Shown here: positions 36,382-45,014 of the stretch, in pieces | Layout: the number at the start of each line of letters is the position of its first letter | Position numbering within the stretch: the first letter of the stretch is position 1 | Origin: Ruegeria profundi | GTDB lineage: Bacteria; Pseudomonadota; Alphaproteobacteria; Rhodobacterales; Rhodobacteraceae | Reading direction: 5' to 3' | Assembly (NCBI RefSeq): GCF_001507545.1 | Contig: NZ_LQBP01000001.1 | Location: 248,001-312,000, forward strand | Length of the DNA: 64,000 bases | Position numbers and translations under genes: made by a program | Notes under the pieces: generated by a model | What the model saw: only the letters and a program-made list of their open reading frames with translations | Databases searched by the model: none | What the model was told of the DNA's origin: nothing

Positions 36382-36410
36382 AAAAAAAACGCCCGCGCAA
36401 GGCGGGCGTT
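36382..36410 (-). terminator. Minus-strand intrinsic terminator without an assigned gene
   Basis: On the minus strand AACGCCCGC and GCGGGCGTT form a perfect 9-bp stem with a 5-base loop, followed by eight Ts (the A-run at 36382-36389). The transcript it ends must come from above 36410 on the minus strand, where only a weak 76-codon frame exists. It lies about 100 bases upstream of the bdhA start. See findings for the small-RNA idea. Confidence 0.85.
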
Positions 36411-36571
36411 AAGTTATTGAGGCAGGTTTCATACAGGCAAGAAACCTATCGAGCAGTGCATTCTTTATACGCAATTCCTTGCATTCATCCAAGCTAAAAG
36501 TTTGAAAATAAGAAAAATCATCGGTACGGTGAAAGCCAACAAAATAAGGCCAGAGCAGGATTGTTTCCAAA
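36411..36571 (-). ncRNA. Candidate small RNA ending at the 36382 terminator
   Basis: The 160 bases feeding the minus-strand terminator hold no convincing gene. The longest minus frame (to 36639) runs into the start of the solute-binding protein gene and has no ribosome site I trust. A terminator with no gene before it is a usual sign of a small RNA. Promoter-like TTGGAA and TATTTT with an 18-base gap lie on the minus strand near 36532-36563. The RNA would be antisense to the leader of the binding-protein gene. Transcription is not shown. Confidence 0.35.
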
Positions 36572-38386
36572 ATGAGCCCCAATTTTCTAAGCCCTGTTCG
36601 CCCTATAATTGCGGGAATCACCTTCGTTTTTGCTGCCACGTGCGCTCATGCAGAATCGGCTCATGGCATAGCTATGTACGGGGACCCTGCCCTACCACCG
36701 GATTTTGTGTCTCTGCCCTACGTAAACCCGGATGCACCCAAGGGCGGCAAGGTCGTTTTCGGCAACACCGGCGGCTATAACAGTTTGAACCCGTTTGTGC
36801 AAAAAGGCACGTCGCCGTGGCAATTGCGATTTTGGACCCACGAGAGCCTTATGGGCCGATCCTGGGACGAACCTTTCACTCTTTACGGGTTGTTAGCCGA
36901 ATCAGTTGAGACTGCGCCCGACAGGTCCTGGGTCGAATTTACCCTGCGTGAAAACGCCCGGTTCTCGGATGGCAGTCCAGTGACCGTGGATGATGTCATC
37001 TGGTCGTATGAGGTATTGGGTACAGAAGGACACCTGCGGTATCGCGGACTCTGGGGCAAGATCGACAAGATTGAACAAACAGGCCCTCGCGCGGTGCGCA
37101 TCACGTTCAATGAACCTGATCGCGAACTTGCGCTGATAGCTGGGCTGCGCCCCATCCTGCAAAAAGCGCAGTGGGAGGGGAAAGATTTCGCCAACGCGTC
37201 TTTGCACGACATTCCAATCGGCTCGGGTCCCTATGTGGTTGATGGGTATGAGGCTGGTCGTTACGTGACGCTGCGCCGCAACCCGGAATACTGGGGGGCA
37301 GATGTCCCGTTTCGCCGCGGCACCATGAACCTGGATGAGATGCGCATCGAATTCTACGGTGACGGCACGGTTCTGTTTGAGGCTTTCAAAGCAGGCGAAC
37401 TGACTGCCGTGCGTGAGTTCAACGCCGACAAATGGCAAACTCAGTACAACTTTCCGGCCGTGCAACGTGGCGATATCGTCAAAACCGAGATCCCGCATGG
37501 TAAACCTTCGGGCATGACCGGCTTCGTCATGAACACGCGCAAGGCTCCGTTTGATGACTGGCGTGTGCGTGAGGCCATGTTGCTGGCCTTTAACTTCGAA
37601 TTTATCAACGACACGATTACAGGTGGTGTGCAGCCCCGGATCACATCGTATTTCTCAGGGTCCGATCTGGGTATGCAACCCGGTCCAGCAACGGGTCGCG
37701 TGGCCGAGTTGTTGGAACCCTATGCCGGCGACCTACCCCCCGGCGCAATCGAAGGCTATGCCCTGCCCGTTAGTGATGGGTCCGCCCGCAACCGAACCAA
37801 TATCCGCGAAGCAAACAAACTGCTGAACGGGGCAGGCTGGACCATTCAGGATGGCGTGCTGCGGAACGAGGCCGGTCAAGACTTTACCATCAGCGTATTG
37901 CTGCAACAGGGCGACACCGAGAGTCAGACAGCCATCGAAATCTACACACGCGCGCTTGAGCGTCTGGGCATCACCATCAGTGTCGAGCAGGTGGATAGCG
38001 CGCAATTCGCAGGTCGCACTGCCGAACTGGACTTTGACATGACGTTCTTCCGCCGGGCGCTTTCGCTGTCTCCGGGCAATGAACAGCGGCTGTATTGGGG
38101 CAGCCAGGATGCCGACACGCAGGGTACCCGAAATCTGATGGGTGTTGCCTCGCCTGCTGTGGACGGGTTGATCGACACGATGTTGGCCTCAGAGACCCAT
38201 GAAGATTTCGTGGCCGCAACCCGCGCTTTGGATCGGGTTCTGACAGCAGGTCGCTATGTCATACCCATCTGGAACTTCGATATCGGCCGCATCGCCCATG
38301 TGAAGGAACTGAAGCAGCCTAAGACCTTGCCGATCTATGGCGATGGCCCTGAATATATGCCGCAGGTCTGGTGGTACGAAGACTAG
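36572..38386 (+). CDS. Peptide/oligopeptide ABC transporter substrate-binding protein, YejA-like (SBP family 5)
   Basis: A 604-residue periplasmic binding protein with a signal peptide (about 1-28, cleaving after CAHA). SBP_bac_5 features include SLPYVNPDAPKGGKVVFG and SLNPFVQKGT near the N-terminus, which is the YejA pattern, a central FSDGSPVTVDDVIWSYE and an FDDWRVREAMLLAFN segment. YejA relatives bind oligopeptides, including microcin-like peptides. The usual permease and ATPase genes (yejBEF) do not follow: over 500 bases of non-coding DNA come next, so the partners are elsewhere. Confidence 0.9.
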   Translation: MSPNFLSPVRPIIAGITFVFAATCAHAESAHGIAMYGDPALPPDFVSLPYVNPDAPKGGKVVFGNTGGYNSLNPFVQKGTSPWQLRFWTHESLMGRSWDEPFTLYGLLAESVETAPDRSWVEFTLRENARFSDGSPVTVDDVIWSYEVLGTEGHLRYRGLWGKIDKIEQTGPRAVRITFNEPDRELALIAGLRPILQKAQWEGKDFANASLHDIPIGSGPYVVDGYEAGRYVTLRRNPEYWGADVPFRRGTMNLDEMRIEFYGDGTVLFEAFKAGELTAVREFNADKWQTQYNFPAVQRGDIVKTEIPHGKPSGMTGFVMNTRKAPFDDWRVREAMLLAFNFEFINDTITGGVQPRITSYFSGSDLGMQPGPATGRVAELLEPYAGDLPPGAIEGYALPVSDGSARNRTNIREANKLLNGAGWTIQDGVLRNEAGQDFTISVLLQQGDTESQTAIEIYTRALERLGITISVEQVDSAQFAGRTAELDFDMTFFRRALSLSPGNEQRLYWGSQDADTQGTRNLMGVASPAVDGLIDTMLASETHEDFVAATRALDRVLTAGRYVIPIWNFDIGRIAHVKELKQPKTLPIYGDGPEYMPQVWWYED

Positions 38387-38730
38387 CTCAACACCGGTGA
38401 AGCTGTGCTGGACGGTGTCGTCTCATTTCTTGGGATGGGTCCGCACATCTGTGGGTTTAGTGACGCTAGTTTGCGACGTAGACCCTTCGCACTTTTCGGC
38501 GGATTTCAGCACACGCACAATAACATGCCATATTTAGGGCACTGAGATACGGGTCCCGCCAGAACTTGTTTGTCTACCTAATTCCAGCTTAATTCTAAAA
38601 AACGGCCACAAGGGGCTTTACGGATCGCACTTCTTGGCTGTAACCTATTGGTATTTCAATGTGTTGTTAGACTAAATTATCCTGATTATTTCGTGAGATA
38701 ACTAGCTTTCGACACGTGGCACTTTGATTT
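38387..38730. other. Intergenic region after the binding-protein gene
   Basis: About 340 bases without a gene. It is noticeably AT-rich from about 38560 to 38730 compared with the flanking genes. No open frame shows family resemblance. It leads into the double hairpin at 38731-38803. Confidence 0.4.
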
Positions 38731-38803
38731 TACGGACCGGCCCCCACTCACTCCAAAATCAGGTCCGTAGGCCCGTTGCGTGTCGTGCGCGACGGGCCTT
38801 TTT
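38731..38803 (+). ncRNA. Tandem hairpins ending in a terminator: candidate small RNA 3' part
   Basis: TACGGACC (38731-38738) pairs perfectly with GGTCCGTA (38762-38769) around a 23-base, C-rich loop. The very next base opens a second stem, GGCCCGTTGCG (38770-38780) with CGCGACGGGCC (38788-38798), followed by TTTTT. The second hairpin is a strong intrinsic terminator. It lies 380 bases from the last plus-strand stop codon, so it more likely ends a small RNA than the binding-protein message. The 5' end is not defined; AT-rich sequence at 38640-38700 could hold its promoter. Confidence 0.5.
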
Positions 38804-38922
38804 GATTTGGGGCTAGCGATCATTGGGTGCGACATTTTGTCATCCGCGCGGAACCCTGCCCCCTTCGTAACGTGACTATAGGGCTGGGCAGCCGTGAAAC
38901 CTTAACAACGGAAAGCACACAG

Positions 38923-39156
38923 ATGTTAAGCTGGACTGACCTTACTCAAGACTGGGACGCAATGTATTCACGCGCCAAAAGACGTTTCCCGAACCTGCGC
39001 GATCAGGATAAATCACAGCTGTGCAAAGACCGAAAAGGGTTTGAAGCGTACTTGGCCGAGCGCCACCACCTGACCGTCAACGAAGCGCACGAAGAGCTCG
39101 AGGATTTTCTGTTTACTGAAGGCCTGAACCGCGAGTGCAGTCGATCTTTAGGCTAG
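38923..39156 (+). CDS. Small CsbD-like (stress-response) protein
   Basis: A 77-residue charged soluble protein. The spacing of WTDLTQDWDAMYSRAKRRFPNL, then Asp-rich and Lys/Arg-rich turns, then LAERHHLTVNEAHEELEDF resembles CsbD-like proteins, which are made in bulk during general stress. The resemblance is by pattern and not strong. GGAAAG lies ahead of the ATG at 38923. It overlaps the convergent XRE gene by nine bases at the stop codons. Confidence 0.6.
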   Translation: MLSWTDLTQDWDAMYSRAKRRFPNLRDQDKSQLCKDRKGFEAYLAERHHLTVNEAHEELEDFLFTEGLNRECSRSLG

Positions 39157-39771
39157 TGACGTCACCCACAGGATTGTTGCGTCCTCGTCGCTGACCGAAA
39201 TCACGTTGTGACCCATGCTGCCATCATAATAGGCACTGTCTCCCCGACGCATTTCAACTGGTTCGTAGAACTCGGTGTACAGTTTCACAACGCCGGTCAG
39301 CACGAAAAGGAACTCTTCTCCGTCGTGGCGCACCCAGCCGTCAAACTCGTCCATTGAACGGGCACGGACGCGGGCGCGATAAGGCAGCATCTGCTTTTTC
39401 GTCAGTGTCTCAGCCAGCAGTTCATGCTCGTAGGTTACGGTTGGGTGCGCGGCACCCTGTCCCATACGGGTTACGGCCATACGTCCGATTACCTGGTCGC
39501 GCTGAGGGGGCGTAAAAAGCTGGGGCACCGAAATCTCTAACCCTGTCGCCAGCTTTTTCAGCGCGTCATAAGTCGGCGACATCTGCCCGTTTTCGATCTT
39601 GCTGAGCGTAGATCGCGCAAGCCCCGCCTGCGAGGCCGCTTGTTCCAGCGTCCAGTTCCGCGCCTTGCGCAACTGACGCACGCGTGCGCCAAGATCCAGC
39701 GGCTCAGGATCGCTATGCTCGCCCGAGTCACGGGCAATACGGATAAGGGATGGCTGATCATTTGTGCTCAT
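39148..39771 (-). CDS. XRE-family regulator with cupin sensor domain
   Basis: A 207-residue transcription factor. Residues about 28-85 are a helix-turn-helix of the XRE/SutR type (RVRQLRKARNWTLEQAASQAGLARSTLSKIENGQMSPTY pattern), and about 110-205 a cupin barrel (WVRHDGEEFLFVLTG, RRGDSAYYDGSMGHN) that would bind a small ligand. The start at 39771 fits the family; the frame is open to 39837. It is divergent from the acyl-CoA ligase gene with only 64 bases between, so it probably controls that operon. The ligand is unknown. Confidence 0.9.
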   Translation of the reverse strand: MSTNDQPSLIRIARDSGEHSDPEPLDLGARVRQLRKARNWTLEQAASQAGLARSTLSKIENGQMSPTYDALKKLATGLEISVPQLFTPPQRDQVIGRMAVTRMGQGAAHPTVTYEHELLAETLTKKQMLPYRARVRARSMDEFDGWVRHDGEEFLFVLTGVVKLYTEFYEPVEMRRGDSAYYDGSMGHNVISVSDEDATILWVTSLA

Positions 39772-39835
39772 GCGCAACTCTATAGGCGCACCCTGCTCTG
39801 CTTGCAACGCGACAAGCGGCGCGATAGCCAGTGTC

Positions 39836-41353
39836 ATGCTTTCCGTTTTCGACCAAGGGCCATTTCAGGCCTGCCCCACACCGTTTAATCTGGCCGCGCA
39901 TGTGCTGCAAAAAGCGGATAGCCGACCAGAGAAGGTCGCCCTTTCCGTTCTACGCGGCACTGGTACCGAGGACTGGAGTTACAGCGCGTTGAAAGCGGCA
40001 ATCCTCGGTACAGCCTCCGGGCTGCTGAACGCTGGGCTGAAACCCGGAGAAATCGTTTTGATGCGGTTGGGAAACACGGTGGATTTTCCCATTGCCTATC
40101 TCGGTGCTATTGCGGTCGGGATCGTGCCAGTCCCCACATCGTCCCAGTTGACCGAGCCGGAAACGGAACGCATGATCGCGGACCTGAGCCCCGCCGCCAT
40201 TCTGCGCGACCCAGGCGTCGCCTGTGCGGCGCATCCTTTGCAGATCACATTGGGCGCGCTGTCAGACATGCGCACCCTGCCCCCCGCTGAGTTTCAGTTC
40301 GGCGACCCGAACCGGCTGGCTTACGTCGTTTATACCTCTGGAACCTCTGGCAAGCCGCGCGCCGTGGCCCACGCGCATCGCGCCATCTGGGCGCGGCAGA
40401 TGATGGTGGATGGATGGTACGGGCTGCGGGATACGGATCGATTGTGCCATGCCGGGGCGTTCAACTGGACCTACACTCTCGGCACAGGTCTCATGGACCC
40501 CTGGACCATTGGCGCAACGGCGCTGATCCCGCAACCGGGCACCGACCCTGACGACTTGCCCACCTTGCTGCGCGAACATCGGGCGACAATTTTTGCCGCC
40601 GCTCCCGGTGTCTTTCGCAAGTTGCTCAAGACCTCGCAGACCCTGCCTCTGCCAGACCTGCGCCACGGTCTTTGTGCAGGAGAGAAGCTGTCGCGACATC
40701 TGCATGCGCAGTGGGCCGACGCGACCGGAACAGAATTGTACGAAGCGTACGGCATGTCCGAATGCTCGACCTTCATCTCGTCCAGCCCTGCCCACCCTGC
40801 GCGTGGTGAGGCATTGGGTCAACCGCAGCCGGGACGCCGCGTGGCGATCCTAGGACCGAATGGACCCGTTCCGCAGGGGCAGGAAGGCACCATCGCCATT
40901 CACCGCTCGGACCCTGGCCTGATGCTGACCTATCTGAATGCACCCGACGAGGCCGAGGCCCGAATGCAGGGCGACTGGTTCCTTACCGGCGATCAAGGAG
41001 CTATGGCCATTGACGGGCAAATCACGTATCTGGGCCGCGACGACGATATGATGAACGCGGGCGGTTATCGCGTCTCACCGGTCGAGGTTGAGGCCGCACT
41101 GTCCAAATACCCCGGCATCACGCAAGTCGGCGCTGCGGCGGTTGAGGTCAAGCAGGACACATTTGTGATAGCTGCCTTCTACACAGGCCCGGCAAAGCTG
41201 GACGATGCCGACCTGCATGCCTATGTCGAGGCAAACCTGGCGCGGTATAAGCAACCCCGCGCTTTTATTCACATGCCCGAACTGCCAACTGGCGGCAACG
41301 GCAAACTCCTGCGCCGGGCGCTTCCGGCCTACTTCAAGGCGAATACACCATGA
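39836..41353 (+). CDS. AMP-forming acyl/aryl-CoA ligase
   Basis: A 505-residue adenylate-forming enzyme. The P-loop is YTSGTSGKPRAV (166-177), A5 is YEAYGMSECS, the hinge lies in TGDQGAMAIDGQI, and the catalytic Lys is in GGNGKLLRRAL near the C-terminus, so both half-reactions should work. It activates a carboxylic acid as a CoA thioester; benzoate-like and short acids are handled by similar enzymes. The start ATG at 39836 is chosen by family length. It heads an operon with a FrnE-like protein (ATGA overlap) and perhaps the MFS gene, under the divergent XRE regulator. Confidence 0.85.
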   Translation: MLSVFDQGPFQACPTPFNLAAHVLQKADSRPEKVALSVLRGTGTEDWSYSALKAAILGTASGLLNAGLKPGEIVLMRLGNTVDFPIAYLGAIAVGIVPVPTSSQLTEPETERMIADLSPAAILRDPGVACAAHPLQITLGALSDMRTLPPAEFQFGDPNRLAYVVYTSGTSGKPRAVAHAHRAIWARQMMVDGWYGLRDTDRLCHAGAFNWTYTLGTGLMDPWTIGATALIPQPGTDPDDLPTLLREHRATIFAAAPGVFRKLLKTSQTLPLPDLRHGLCAGEKLSRHLHAQWADATGTELYEAYGMSECSTFISSSPAHPARGEALGQPQPGRRVAILGPNGPVPQGQEGTIAIHRSDPGLMLTYLNAPDEAEARMQGDWFLTGDQGAMAIDGQITYLGRDDDMMNAGGYRVSPVEVEAALSKYPGITQVGAAAVEVKQDTFVIAAFYTGPAKLDDADLHAYVEANLARYKQPRAFIHMPELPTGGNGKLLRRALPAYFKANTP

Positions 41354-42009
41354 CCCAGACCGTAAAACTCGACATCATGTCCGACCCGATCTGTCCGTGG
41401 TGCTATATTGGCAAGACACATCTGGACAAGGCGTTAGCCGCGATCCCTGACCACCCGTTCGTCATCGAGTGGCATCCGTTTCAACTCAACCCCGACATGC
41501 CGGACGAAGGCATGGACCGACGCGAATATCTTGAGCGCAAGTTTGGCGGCAAAGAAGGTGCTGTTCGCGCCTATGCGCCGGTTGTTGAACATGCTGAAAA
41601 AGCCGGTCTGAGCATAGACTTCGAAGGCATGAAGCGCACGCCCAACACACTGGACGCCCATCGCCTGATCCACTGGGCCGGGATTGAGGGAAAGCAGGGC
41701 GCGGTCGTTGACGCTCTGTTCGACGCGTATTTCGTGCAGGCACGAGACATAAGCGACCACGAAGTGTTGGCCGATATTGCCGACGGTGTCGGTATGGACG
41801 CGGCCGTTGTGTTGAAGCTGCTGGACTCGAGCGCTGACCGCGACGATATTCGCGCCCGCGATACCCATTCGCGCCAGATGGGGGTCAACTCGGTCCCAAC
41901 CTTCATCGTGGCCAGCCAGCACGCCGTGCCGGGCGCGCAACCTCCAGAGATGTGGGAAAAAGTGATTGGTGAGATCATGTCGCAGCTTGAGGAGCCCTCT
42001 GCAAATTAG
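41350..42009 (+). CDS. FrnE-like DsbA-family oxidoreductase
   Basis: A 219-residue thioredoxin-fold protein without a signal peptide, so cytoplasmic. The redox motif is Cys15-Pro-Trp-Cys18 (in SDPICPWCYIG) and the cis-Pro loop is VNSVPTFIV. This is the FrnE group, found in polyketide pathways (frenolicin) and as a disulfide isomerase in Deinococcus. Its ATG overlaps the stop of the acyl-CoA ligase gene, implying joint function, such as glutathione- or thiol-dependent handling of the ligase product. That link is inference. Confidence 0.88.
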   Translation: MTQTVKLDIMSDPICPWCYIGKTHLDKALAAIPDHPFVIEWHPFQLNPDMPDEGMDRREYLERKFGGKEGAVRAYAPVVEHAEKAGLSIDFEGMKRTPNTLDAHRLIHWAGIEGKQGAVVDALFDAYFVQARDISDHEVLADIADGVGMDAAVVLKLLDSSADRDDIRARDTHSRQMGVNSVPTFIVASQHAVPGAQPPEMWEKVIGEIMSQLEEPSAN

Positions 42010-42083
42010 CACAGAGCCCTGCGCATTTTGATCCTAGCGCCACCTGACCTGTCGTGATAGCGCGGTCAGGTCAGGAGGACGCC

Positions 42084-43292
42084 ATGACAGGTCGGATGTC
42101 TACGGGTGAGTTTATCGCACTGATCGCAATGATGTTTGCGACCATTGCGTTTTCGATCGACTCCATGCTGCCCGCACTTCCTGAGATCGGGGCGCAACTG
42201 AGCCCCGATGACGTCAACCGGGCACAGTTAATCCTGACCTCTTTCGTACTGGGCATGGGGATCGGGACGTTCTTTGTGGGCCCCTTGTCTGACGCTTTTG
42301 GACGCAAACCAGTGATCTTTGTCGGCTCGGCCTTGTATATCGTTTCGGCGGCGGTGGCTTGGGCGAGTTCCTCGTTGGAATTGCTGTTGGTTGCACGCGT
42401 TGCTCAGGGTATCGGCTGCGCTGCACCGCGTGTGGTATCAATGGCCGTTATCCGCGACCTTTATGCAGGCCGGGAAATGGCGCGGATCGTCTCAATTGCC
42501 ATGATGATCTTTACGCTCGTCCCAGCAGTCGCGCCGATGCTGGGGGCTGGAATGATCGCTATTGCCGGATGGCGCGGAATCTTTGCCTCATTCATCCTGT
42601 TCTCGGTCGTCACCGTCCTTTGGATGGGCCTGCGCCTGCCCGAGTCCCTAAAGAAAGAGGACCGCCGGCCACTGCGATTATCCCTGATGGCCTCGGCAGC
42701 GCGCGAGATGTTCAACCATCCCACAGTCCGGGTGTCCATCTTCGTGCAGACGCTTTGCCTTGGCATGTTGTTTACCATGTTGACCATGGTTCAACCGGTT
42801 TATGACGTGATCCACGACAGCGCGGACAGCTTCCCCTTCTGGTTCGGTTTCGTGGCTTTGATGGCAGGATCAGCAAGCCTGCTGAACGCAGCACTGGTTA
42901 TCCGGGTGGGTATGCGGCGGCTGGTGACATGGGCTTTGGGTGCGCAGATCATCGTGACAAGTAGCGTTATCGTTCTGAATATGATGCCACTTTCGGCCAA
43001 TATGTCCTTTGCCGTTTTTGTCTTCTGGCAAACTTCGATATTTTTCACGGCTGGCATGACAATGGGCAACCTGAACGCCATCGCGATGGAGCCGATGGGC
43101 CATATCGCGGGAATGGCCGCGTCAGTCATCGGTGCGTTCTCAACCGTTCTGGCCGCTGCCATTGCCGCCCCGATCGGTTTGCTTTTCGACGGGTCCCTAA
43201 CCCCCCTGACCACCGGAATTTTGGTTATGAGCGCCACCGGCTTCGGGCTTATGCTGCACATGGGCCGGATCGAAAACAGGCTGCTCGTCTGA
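42084..43292 (+). CDS. MFS drug/metabolite exporter, Bcr/CflA subfamily
   Basis: A 402-residue inner-membrane transporter with about 12 helices. The early FSIDSMLPALPEIGAQL segment, the loop GPLSDAFGRKPVIF (MFS motif A) and RVAQGIGCAAPRVVSMAVIRDLY mark the Bcr/CflA proton-driven efflux group. CAGGAGGACG gives a strong ribosome site for the ATG at 42084. It follows the FrnE gene by 74 bases on the same strand, so it may export a compound made or altered by that operon. Confidence 0.9.
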   Translation: MTGRMSTGEFIALIAMMFATIAFSIDSMLPALPEIGAQLSPDDVNRAQLILTSFVLGMGIGTFFVGPLSDAFGRKPVIFVGSALYIVSAAVAWASSSLELLLVARVAQGIGCAAPRVVSMAVIRDLYAGREMARIVSIAMMIFTLVPAVAPMLGAGMIAIAGWRGIFASFILFSVVTVLWMGLRLPESLKKEDRRPLRLSLMASAAREMFNHPTVRVSIFVQTLCLGMLFTMLTMVQPVYDVIHDSADSFPFWFGFVALMAGSASLLNAALVIRVGMRRLVTWALGAQIIVTSSVIVLNMMPLSANMSFAVFVFWQTSIFFTAGMTMGNLNAIAMEPMGHIAGMAASVIGAFSTVLAAAIAAPIGLLFDGSLTPLTTGILVMSATGFGLMLHMGRIENRLLV

Positions 43293-43349
43293 TCTGTGCA
43301 GCTTCGGTAAAACTCGCTAGGCTGTCATCGACCTGAGGGGAGGTGATGA

Positions 43350-45014
43350 ATGAGCGACTATTACGACCTAGGGACATATTCCTGTCCGATCAGCACATCT
43401 GTACCCGAGGCGCAGCTTTGGTTTGATCGCGGGCTGATCTGGACGTACGGCTACAACCACGATGAAGCTGTTGTTTGTTTTCAGCGCGCGTCTGAATTCG
43501 ATCCAAACTGCGCCATGGCCTTTTGGGGAATAGCCTACGCTGCAGGACCGAATTACAATCTGCCATGGGATCTGCAGGATGAGCGTGGTCAACAAAAGGC
43601 GCTGGCACAGGCCTATGATGCGACTCAGCAGGCGCTTTCCAAAATGGAGGCCTGCACGCCGTTAGAACAGGCACTGATCCGCGCTTTGCCATCCCGCTAC
43701 CCGCAGCGCGAACCGTTGCCGGACATGCACGGCTGGAACCACGATTTCGCCGACGCGATGCGCGCCGCTTTTGCAGATCATCCCGATCATCTGGACCTGC
43801 GCACGATCTATGTCGAGGCTCTGTTGAACCTCACTCCTTGGCAGATGTGGGATCTGAATTCGGGCAAACCCGCCGAGGGCGCAGCGACGCTTGAGGCTCA
43901 GAAGGCGCTGGAAGATGCTATGGCCAACGACCCCGGCGCAATGTCCCATCCGGGGCTTCTGCACCTCTACGTTCACTTGATGGAAATGTCGCCAACCCCG
44001 GAAAAAGCGCTCAAGGCCGGGGATGTGCTGCGTACGCTGGTTCCTGACGCGGGCCATCTGGTGCATATGCCCACTCATATCGACGTTCTGTGCGGTCACT
44101 ACCACGATGTTGTGTATTGGAACGAAAAAGCGACCGAGGCTGACTTGAAGTATTACGAGCGTGAAGGTGCGTTCAATATCTACACGGGCTATCGGCAGCA
44201 CAACTATCACTTCGCCATTTACGGCGCGCTGTTTCTGGGTCAGTTGGAACCGGCCCTACGCGCCAATCAAGGTATGTGGGATACCACGCCTGAGGATTTG
44301 CTACGTATCGAAAGCCCGCCCATGGCGGATTACTTTGAAAGCTATATGTCAATGGGACCGCATATCCTGGTCCGCTTTGGCTTGTGGGAGGAGGCGAAGG
44401 CCTTAAACCTTCCTGACGACCCTGACCTGTACCGCACTCTGACCGCAACGATCCACTACGCCCGTGCAATCGCGTTTGCCGCCACCGGCGATGTAACGAA
44501 GGCAGAGGCCGAGGAACAACTTTTCCTTTCAGCCAAAGCCTGCGTGCCAGAAACGCGATTGCTGCACAATAACCGCGTTATCGATCTGCTTGAAATCGCG
44601 AGGGAAATGCTGCGCGGAGAGATTGAGTACCGCAAAGGCAATTTCGATATCGCGTTCGCCCATCTGCGCCGATCAGTCGAATTGGACGACACGCTTCCTT
44701 ATGATGAACCTTGGGGCTGGATGCAGCCCACCCGTCATGCTCTTGGGGCACTTCTGTTCGAACAGGGCCGCGTGGCCGAGGCTGAAGCCGTCTATCGCGA
44801 GGATCTCGGATTGGGCGGCAGGCTTAGCCGTGCCTCGATCCACCCCGACAATGTCTGGAGCCTTAAGGGTTTGCACGACTGCCTGAAGGCACGCCAAGAA
44901 GACACTGAAATTACGCAGATCAAACAGAGGCTTGATCTGGCGCTGGCACGTGCAGACCGCGCTGTTGGGGCTTCTTGCTTTTGCGCTCAGGCCGCTATGA
45001 GGGCTGCGGAATGA
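43350..45014 (+). CDS. TPR-repeat protein (TTC38-like)
   Basis: A 554-residue soluble protein built of tetratricopeptide-like helical repeats. The opening LWFDRGLIWTYGYNHDEAVVCFQRASEFDP and AMAFWGIAYAAGPNYNLPW are typical of the TTC38 group. Repeat-like helices continue to the end, including a clear A-x-GALLFEQGRVAEAEAVYRED unit near 480. No enzyme motif is present; such proteins act as scaffolds. AGGGGAGG precedes the ATG. Its stop overlaps the start of the next gene (ATGA), which encodes a secreted SH3-like protein. Confidence 0.85.
   Translation: MSDYYDLGTYSCPISTSVPEAQLWFDRGLIWTYGYNHDEAVVCFQRASEFDPNCAMAFWGIAYAAGPNYNLPWDLQDERGQQKALAQAYDATQQALSKMEACTPLEQALIRALPSRYPQREPLPDMHGWNHDFADAMRAAFADHPDHLDLRTIYVEALLNLTPWQMWDLNSGKPAEGAATLEAQKALEDAMANDPGAMSHPGLLHLYVHLMEMSPTPEKALKAGDVLRTLVPDAGHLVHMPTHIDVLCGHYHDVVYWNEKATEADLKYYEREGAFNIYTGYRQHNYHFAIYGALFLGQLEPALRANQGMWDTTPEDLLRIESPPMADYFESYMSMGPHILVRFGLWEEAKALNLPDDPDLYRTLTATIHYARAIAFAATGDVTKAEAEEQLFLSAKACVPETRLLHNNRVIDLLEIAREMLRGEIEYRKGNFDIAFAHLRRSVELDDTLPYDEPWGWMQPTRHALGALLFEQGRVAEAEAVYREDLGLGGRLSRASIHPDNVWSLKGLHDCLKARQEDTEITQIKQRLDLALARADRAVGASCFCAQAAMRAAE

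Noticed and set aside
36409..36639. 76-codon minus-strand frame ending at the orphan terminator
   Set aside because: It overlaps the start of the binding-protein gene, has no convincing ribosome site and no family pattern. I prefer a small RNA, though a short peptide is not ruled out.
38850..38874. GGAAC-N16-CGTG resembling an EcfG general-stress promoter ahead of the CsbD-like gene
   Set aside because: The -10 part matches only three of four bases, and many Rhodobacterales lack the EcfG/PhyR system, so the match is too weak to list.
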